This document shows positions 6,686-9,935 of a stretch of DNA of 9,935 nucleotides, piece by piece. Origin of the DNA: JAVBLV01 sp031553195. GTDB taxonomy: Bacteria; Bacteroidota; Bacteroidia; Bacteroidales; P3. Within the stretch, counting starts at the first letter, position 1, and each line of letters opens with the position of its first letter. The position numbers and the translations under genes were made by a program. Where the stretch lies: contig JAVBLV010000056.1 of assembly GCA_031553195.1 (NCBI GenBank), positions 1 through 9,935 on the forward strand. Reading direction: 5' to 3'. Below the pieces are notes generated by a model. It searched no databases. It saw only the letters and a program-made list of their open reading frames with translations, and was not told the DNA's origin.

Positions 6686-6925
6686 TTAAGTCAACTGCTC
6701 TTCCAACAGGCATTTCCAAGTGAGAAACCCCTTCTTCTCATCGGAATAATCGTGCAGAATTTTTGAGAAATTTTGAGGATTGGTATCCAAAAAGGCTTGC
6801 CGACCGTTATTACGGATAAAATTCAATTGCAAGTCGATTTCTTTGATATCTTGATAATTCTAAAAAGTTCCCCCTTTCATCTTATGTATCCTGTACATAT
6901 AAGGATCGTAAGAATAGGCAGGCAT
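6686..6925 (-). pseudogene. Decayed gene fragment with in-frame stop (family unknown)
   Basis: On the minus strand one frame reads from ATG 6925-6923 to TAA 6688-6686 (80 codons), interrupted only by TAG at 6862-6860. Before the stop it gives MPAYSYDPYMYRIHKMKGGTF. After the stop come 57 codons with protein-like composition, including FIRNNGRQAFLDTNPQNF, KILHDYSDEKKGF and LTWKCLLEEQLT at the end. The TAG follows a run of five T, and a one-base change there would shift the first part into another frame (RIIKISKKSTCN-stop). I do not recognise the protein. It lies head-on against the 5' end of the truncated HATPase gene. It could also be two unrelated scraps joined by rearrangement. Confidence 0.45.
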
Positions 6926-7870
6926 AAGAGTCAACTTTTTTCAGGGAAATACAGCGTGGAATATCCGACAAACGCTTTAATACTGTTTTCTGACGATGAA
7001 CTTCGTAACTCAATGTTTCATTTTGCTAAAGTAGAGTGTGCGAGATTCAAGGGAACAGGTACGGAAGAATTTATAGACCAAAAGAGCATATATTCCAATA
7101 TCTCGGTACAAGCGGAAGAAGCTTATAACTTTGTGCTACGCCATATCAACAAAGGGGCTACTGTTGAAGGTGTCTACACAGTTTCGCGTTGGGAATATCC
7201 GGTGAAAGCAATAAGGGAAGCCATTCGAAACGCTATTGTCCACCGTGATTATTCGCTTACCGGCAAAGATGTGAAGGTAGCTGTTTATGACGATATGATT
7301 GAAATAACCAGTCCGGGACTTTTGCCCCCTTCAATTGATTATGCCGCAATGGAAAGCCGCCAAAGCGATGCCCGAAATAAGATTATTGCACCAGTATTTA
7401 AACGTTTGGGAATTATAGACCAATGGGGCAATGGCTTAAAGCTGATAGCCGAAGAATTAAAAGATTATCCGCAAATAGATTTCCGTTGGAAAGAAGTCGG
7501 GCTATCATTTCAAGTGCAATTTGTAAAATTGAATTATGTGGCAGGGCAAGAGCTGGGGCAAAAGTTAGGGCAAGAGCTGAGGGCAGAGCTTGGGGCAGAG
7601 TTAAGGGCAGAACTTGGGGTAGAGCTGAAAAAAGCTTCTATTTTTAGTGGTATTTTATATCAGTTACGTGAGAAAGAAATGACTAAAAGTGAAATAGCCA
7701 TTGCTCTTTCGCTTGAAAAAGTATCTGGTTATTTGAATAGAACTGTAGCCAAGTTACTTGATAAACAATTGATAGAAAGGACTATCCCTGACAAACCTAC
7801 ACATCCTGCACAAAAATTCAGATTAACAGAACGTGGGACAATGTTTTTAGAGTTGTTGAAAAAGAAATAA
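6884..7870 (+). CDS. 5'-truncated AlbA_2/RecG-like HATPase protein (probable gene remnant)
   Basis: The frame from ATG 6884 encodes 328 residues, but recognisable homology begins only near nt 6950 (YPTNALILFSDD). The N-terminal AlbA_2 (Schlafen-type) domain expected in this family of about 480-500 residues is missing. What remains includes the HATPase_c_4 (GHKL) domain: EAIRNAIVHRDY as the N box, DMIEITSPGLLPP as the G1 box, and GIIDQWGNGLKLI as the G2 region. A low-complexity linker of four-residue repeats follows, then a C-terminal winged helix (SEIAIALSLEKVSGYLNRTV, LLDKQLIERTIPDKPTHP). An upstream TTG at 6773 only extends the frame through the antisense relic, so I do not use it. Full-length members are called RecG-like ATP-dependent regulators or helicases, though they lack helicase motors. 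Loss of the N-terminus suggests a nonfunctional remnant, although an ATP-binding fragment could still be made. Confidence 0.7.
   Translation: MYPVHIRIVRIGRHKSQLFSGKYSVEYPTNALILFSDDELRNSMFHFAKVECARFKGTGTEEFIDQKSIYSNISVQAEEAYNFVLRHINKGATVEGVYTVSRWEYPVKAIREAIRNAIVHRDYSLTGKDVKVAVYDDMIEITSPGLLPPSIDYAAMESRQSDARNKIIAPVFKRLGIIDQWGNGLKLIAEELKDYPQIDFRWKEVGLSFQVQFVKLNYVAGQELGQKLGQELRAELGAELRAELGVELKKASIFSGILYQLREKEMTKSEIAIALSLEKVSGYLNRTVAKLLDKQLIERTIPDKPTHPAQKFRLTERGTMFLELLKKK
7544..7627 (+). repeat. 12-bp minisatellite encoding seven xxEL repeats
   Basis: Seven tandem 12-bp units encode GQEL GQKL GQEL RAEL GAEL RAEL GVEL. They lie between the HATPase domain and the C-terminal winged helix. Because the unit is a multiple of three, copy number could vary by slippage without breaking the frame; the segment would form a charged helical linker. 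Confidence 0.85.
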
Positions 7871-7902
7871 ATTATATCTGAATATGGATTTGCAAAAGTC
7901 GA

Positions 7903-7950
7903 ATACGACAAAACTGGCAAATTTGCTCAATAATTGCCAGTTTGTCGTAT
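7903..7950. repeat. Long inverted repeat / hairpin between the HATPase remnant and hipBA
   Basis: The left arm 7903-7920 (ATACGACAAAACTGGCAA) pairs with the right arm 7934-7950 (TTGCCAGTTTGTCGTAT) over 17 bp with one bulged A and a 13-base loop. Only ATATTTTC follows, so a rho-independent terminator is possible but not typical. It lies 33 bases after the HATPase stop. It could equally be an end of, or a palindrome left by, a small mobile element. Confidence 0.6.
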
Positions 7951-8032
7951 ATTTTCAGAAAATAACCCCCTTATCCGTCTATTTAATAATAGTTCTATAT
8001 GCAACGATTATTGACAATATTCATGCTTAATA

Positions 8033-8063
8033 TTTGTAAATACAACTATTATTCGTATATTTG
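8033..8063 (+). promoter_or_regulatory. Promoter of the hipBA operon
   Basis: TTTG at 8033-8036, a 19-base spacer and TATATTTG at 8056-8063 match the Bacteroidetes TTTG-N19-TAnnTTTG promoter exactly. Transcription would begin near 8070, about ten bases before the ATG at 8079. This excludes the TTG at 8061 as the hipB start. Confidence 0.75.
8034..8045. promoter_or_regulatory. Candidate HipB operator in the promoter spacer
   Basis: TTGTA-AA-TACAA is a perfect 5+5 dyad overlapping the -33 box and the spacer. Upstream, ACAATATT and AATATTTGT form a looser inverted repeat that reaches into the same region. Binding by the HipB dimer here would block RNA polymerase. The assignment is inferred from position and symmetry. 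Confidence 0.45.
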
Positions 8064-8078
8064 CAAAAAGCTAAAAAT

Positions 8079-8378
8079 ATGGATTGGTACAGCATGAGCA
8101 ATTCTGCTATTCTTGCAGAATTAGGAAAAAGATTGAAAGAGTATCGGCTTCGGAAAAATTATACACAAGAAGAACTGGCTACAAAATCCGGTATAGGTTT
8201 AAGTTCTATAAAAAAAATAGAAAATGGGCAATCTGTTTCCGTTTCTATCCTCATTTCTGTTATGAGAACACTTAAATTGCTCGATAATTTTGAAACATTA
8301 ATTCCCGAACCGCCTATAAGTCCTGTTGAATTATTGAAGCTAAAAGGAAAAACAAAACAACGGGCAACTAAAAAATAG
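8079..8378 (+). CDS. hipB: HipB-type antitoxin, XRE-family DNA-binding protein
   Basis: A 99-residue protein that begins MDWYSMSNSAILAELGKRLK. The helix-turn-helix is of Cro/XRE type at about residues 12-58, with TQEELATKSGIGLSSIKKIENGQ at 29-51 as the recognition unit. The tail is basic (LKGKTKQRATKK), similar to HipB-like antitoxins. ATG 8079 is chosen because the promoter's -7 box covers the only earlier start; ATG 8094 is a minor alternative. The stop is eight bases before hipA, so the two genes form one operon and are probably translationally linked. HipB should bind the operator in its own promoter, neutralise HipA and repress the operon together with it. The symbol rests on domain type and context. 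Confidence 0.85.
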   Translation: MDWYSMSNSAILAELGKRLKEYRLRKNYTQEELATKSGIGLSSIKKIENGQSVSVSILISVMRTLKLLDNFETLIPEPPISPVELLKLKGKTKQRATKK

Positions 8379-8386
8379 ATAAGGCA

Positions 8387-9682
8387 ATGGATACAATTTT
8401 GGAAGTAAACCTTTGGGGTGAAAAAGTAGGCGCTGCCGTTTGGGATGAAGAAAAAGAAATCGGCATATTTGAATTTTACGATTCTTTTGCGCGGTTAAAT
8501 TGGGATATTGCCCCTTTGACAATGCCTTTGGAAGATATTCGCCGAAGTGATAGAATTTTTCAATTTCCTGCACATAAAGGAAAAACATTCAAAGGTCTGC
8601 CCGGCATGTTGGCCGATTCCCTTCCCGATGATTACGGAAATAAAATTATTGATGAATGGTTGGCAAGCCGTGGCTTGAATTCAGAAACATTTACCCCCAT
8701 TGATCGATTATGTTATGTCGGAAAAAGAGGAATGGGCGCTTTGGAATATGCACCGGCTATTAATGATAAAATATTGAACGAGTCTTCAGTTATTGAAATA
8801 GAACAATTGACGGAATTGGCACGTGAAGTGCTGAATGAAAAAGAAACCTTTCAGGCAAATCTTAAAATGGAAAACAAACCCATTAAAGATATTCTGAAAG
8901 TAGGGACTTCGGCAGGCGGGGCAAAACCGAAGGCTATTATTGCTTGGAATGAAAAAAGTAACGAAGTTCGTTCAGGACAAGTAGAAGCGCCGGAAGGTTT
9001 TGAATATTGGTTGTTGAAATTCGACGGCGTGGAAGACAAAAAGCTGAACGATAATCCGTTGGGTATTGGAAAAATTGAATATGCCTACTACAAAATGGCT
9101 TTGGATTGTGGTATCCGCATGACTGAATGCAGATTATTAAGGGAAAAAGAATATGCCCATTTTATGACTAAGCGGTTCGACCGGACTGATAAAGGTGAAA
9201 AATTACATACCCAAACTTTGTGTGCTATTGCCCATTACAACCGTGATGAAAGATATTCTTATGAGCAAGCTTTTCAGGTGATGAGGCGTTTGGACTTACC
9301 TTATGAAAATATGGAACAAATGTACCGTCGAATGGTTTTCAATGTTCTTGCCCGAAACCATGATGACCATACCAAAAACCATTCATTTATCATGAATACG
9401 AAAGGTGAATGGGAATTGGCGCCGGCTTACGATCTTTGTTATGCTTATTCAGCTTCTGGAAAATGGACAAACCAACATCAAATGTCGTTAAACAACAAAC
9501 GAACCGACTTCGAATACACTGATTTGTTAACCGTAGCCAATAATATGAGTATTAAATCTGCTAAAGAAATCATTACCCAAGTTGCAGAAGTAGTTTTGAA
9601 ATGGACTGACTATGCAAAAGAAGCAGAAGTAAAACCGGAACACATCGAACTAATTAAAAGCAATTTGAGGGTTTTGAAATAA
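8387..9682 (+). CDS. hipA: HipA-type serine/threonine kinase toxin
   Basis: A 431-residue protein, close to the 440 of E. coli HipA. The N-terminal subdomain contains LWGEKVGAAVWDEE and FQFPAHKGKTFKGLPGMLADSLPDDYGNKI. The kinase core follows. GTSAGGAKPK at about 173-182 is the glycine-rich loop, where E. coli HipA is autophosphorylated. YWLLKFD has the ATP-binding lysine (K211). EYAHFMTKRFDR and NRDERYSYEQAF follow. RNHDDHTKN (N324-N331, catalytic aspartate D326 or D327) and APAYD (D349, metal binding) complete the site. All expected catalytic residues are present, so the kinase looks active. E. coli HipA phosphorylates glutamyl-tRNA synthetase, halting translation and promoting persistence; whether this protein has that target is unknown. 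It is translated just after hipB, and a hairpin terminator follows. Confidence 0.92.
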   Translation: MDTILEVNLWGEKVGAAVWDEEKEIGIFEFYDSFARLNWDIAPLTMPLEDIRRSDRIFQFPAHKGKTFKGLPGMLADSLPDDYGNKIIDEWLASRGLNSETFTPIDRLCYVGKRGMGALEYAPAINDKILNESSVIEIEQLTELAREVLNEKETFQANLKMENKPIKDILKVGTSAGGAKPKAIIAWNEKSNEVRSGQVEAPEGFEYWLLKFDGVEDKKLNDNPLGIGKIEYAYYKMALDCGIRMTECRLLREKEYAHFMTKRFDRTDKGEKLHTQTLCAIAHYNRDERYSYEQAFQVMRRLDLPYENMEQMYRRMVFNVLARNHDDHTKNHSFIMNTKGEWELAPAYDLCYAYSASGKWTNQHQMSLNNKRTDFEYTDLLTVANNMSIKSAKEIITQVAEVVLKWTDYAKEAEVKPEHIELIKSNLRVLK

Positions 9683-9704
9683 TACAACTTATCCATTTTT
9701 CATA

Positions 9705-9754
9705 ATTTATATCTAACACTTTTGGGGGAATATCCGATTTTGATAGATATAAAT
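9705..9754. repeat. 11-bp inverted repeat downstream of hipA
   Basis: ATTTATATCTA (9705-9715) and TAGATATAAAT (9744-9754) are perfect reverse complements separated by 28 bases that include CTTTTGGGGGAA. The arms are AT-rich and the loop long, so it is a weak RNA structure. As DNA it could be a paired binding site or a short element's ends. Confidence 0.4.
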
Positions 9755-9765
9755 CACAAAATTAT

Positions 9766-9786
9766 TATCGTAGAAACGATATTTTT
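9766..9786 (+). terminator. Probable terminator between hipA and the convergent gene
   Basis: TATCGT (9766-9771) and ACGATA (9776-9781) form a 6-bp stem with loop AGAA, followed at once by five T residues (9782-9786). It lies 84 bases after the hipA stop, between convergent genes, so it may serve both directions. Confidence 0.5.
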
Positions 9787-9805
9787 AAGAAAACCTACTG
9801 AACTT

Positions 9806-9935
9806 TCATTTCAACTCACAGCGGCTTGATTTTTCTAATTTTCTAAAATAATATTTCAAAGGCATGGTAACACAGGTGGCAAGCAAACCAAGAAAAAATG
9901 CAGCCCCAAGTAATGAAGCAGACAATGATGCTTCA
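9806..9935 (-). CDS. Hypothetical membrane protein, C-terminal part (runs off right edge)
   Basis: A minus-strand frame is open from the window edge to TGA at 9808-9806, giving the last 42 residues of a protein. They contain one hydrophobic segment (SASLLGAAFFLGLLATCV) followed by a basic tail (MPLKYYFRKLEKSSRCELK), the pattern of a final transmembrane helix with a cytoplasmic positive end. It is convergent with hipA. A short helix with a basic tail is reminiscent of LapA/DUF1049-like proteins, but too little is visible to name it. Confidence 0.5.
   Translation of the reverse strand, partial: EASLSASLLGAAFFLGLLATCVTMPLKYYFRKLEKSSRCELK

Noticed and set aside
6773..6883. TTG start for the RecG-like protein
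   Set aside because: The extra N-terminal residues are the antisense of the minus-strand relic and show no similarity to the expected AlbA_2 domain.
8061..8078. TTG start for HipB
   Set aside because: It overlaps the promoter's -7 box, so it would lie upstream of the transcript.

Overview
This window comes from an AT-rich Bacteroidetes genome, probably Bacteroidales-like. Three things point there. There is a type IX secretion (T9SS) C-terminal sorting domain on a secreted repeat protein. There are promoters of the Bacteroidetes form TTTG-N19-TAnnTTTG. The accessory families present (AAA_14/DUF4143 ATPase, RecG-like HATPase protein, HipBA) are all common in this phylum. No rRNA, tRNA, CRISPR array or intact insertion sequence was recognised.

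Layout. Positions 1-280 (minus) hold the N-terminal part of a membrane protein that runs off the left edge. It is divergent from a TetR-family regulator (398-1018, plus), whose promoter is followed at once by a near-perfect 16-bp palindrome, a probable auto-operator. A gene-free stretch of about 350 bp with a strong hairpin follows. Next come two exported proteins. The first is a 731-residue LRR protein with a cysteine ladder, two Big_2-like Ig domains and a T9SS tail (1423-3618). The second is a secreted, compact M1-family metallopeptidase (3669-5027). The M1 gene is bracketed by a direct repeat of about 54 bp. That repeat contains a 31-bp palindrome and the last codons of a T9SS-type tail, which suggests segmental duplication or insertion.

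The right half is an accessory zone. A DUF4143 ATPase with nuclease-like residues (5305-6633) is preceded by three 33-bp-phased direct repeats and a promoter. It is followed by a rearrangement scar: a minus-strand gene relic with an in-frame stop (6686-6925) that abuts and slightly overlaps a 5'-truncated AlbA/RecG-like HATPase gene (to 7870) carrying a 12-bp minisatellite. A long hairpin at 7903-7950 then separates this from an intact hipB-hipA toxin-antitoxin operon (8079-9682), which has a textbook promoter and a candidate HipB operator in its spacer. The right edge holds the C-terminal part of another membrane protein on the minus strand (9806 to the edge).

How the genes relate: the LRR and M1 proteins are probably both surface-exposed or secreted and may be co-transcribed. 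HipB and HipA form one autoregulated module. The DUF4143 ATPase and the decayed HATPase gene look like turnover products of a genomic island. I did not find a clearly new multi-gene system. The strongest unexplained signals are the phased repeats ahead of the DUF4143 gene, the palindrome-bearing direct repeat around the M1 gene, and the decayed junction at 6686-6960.
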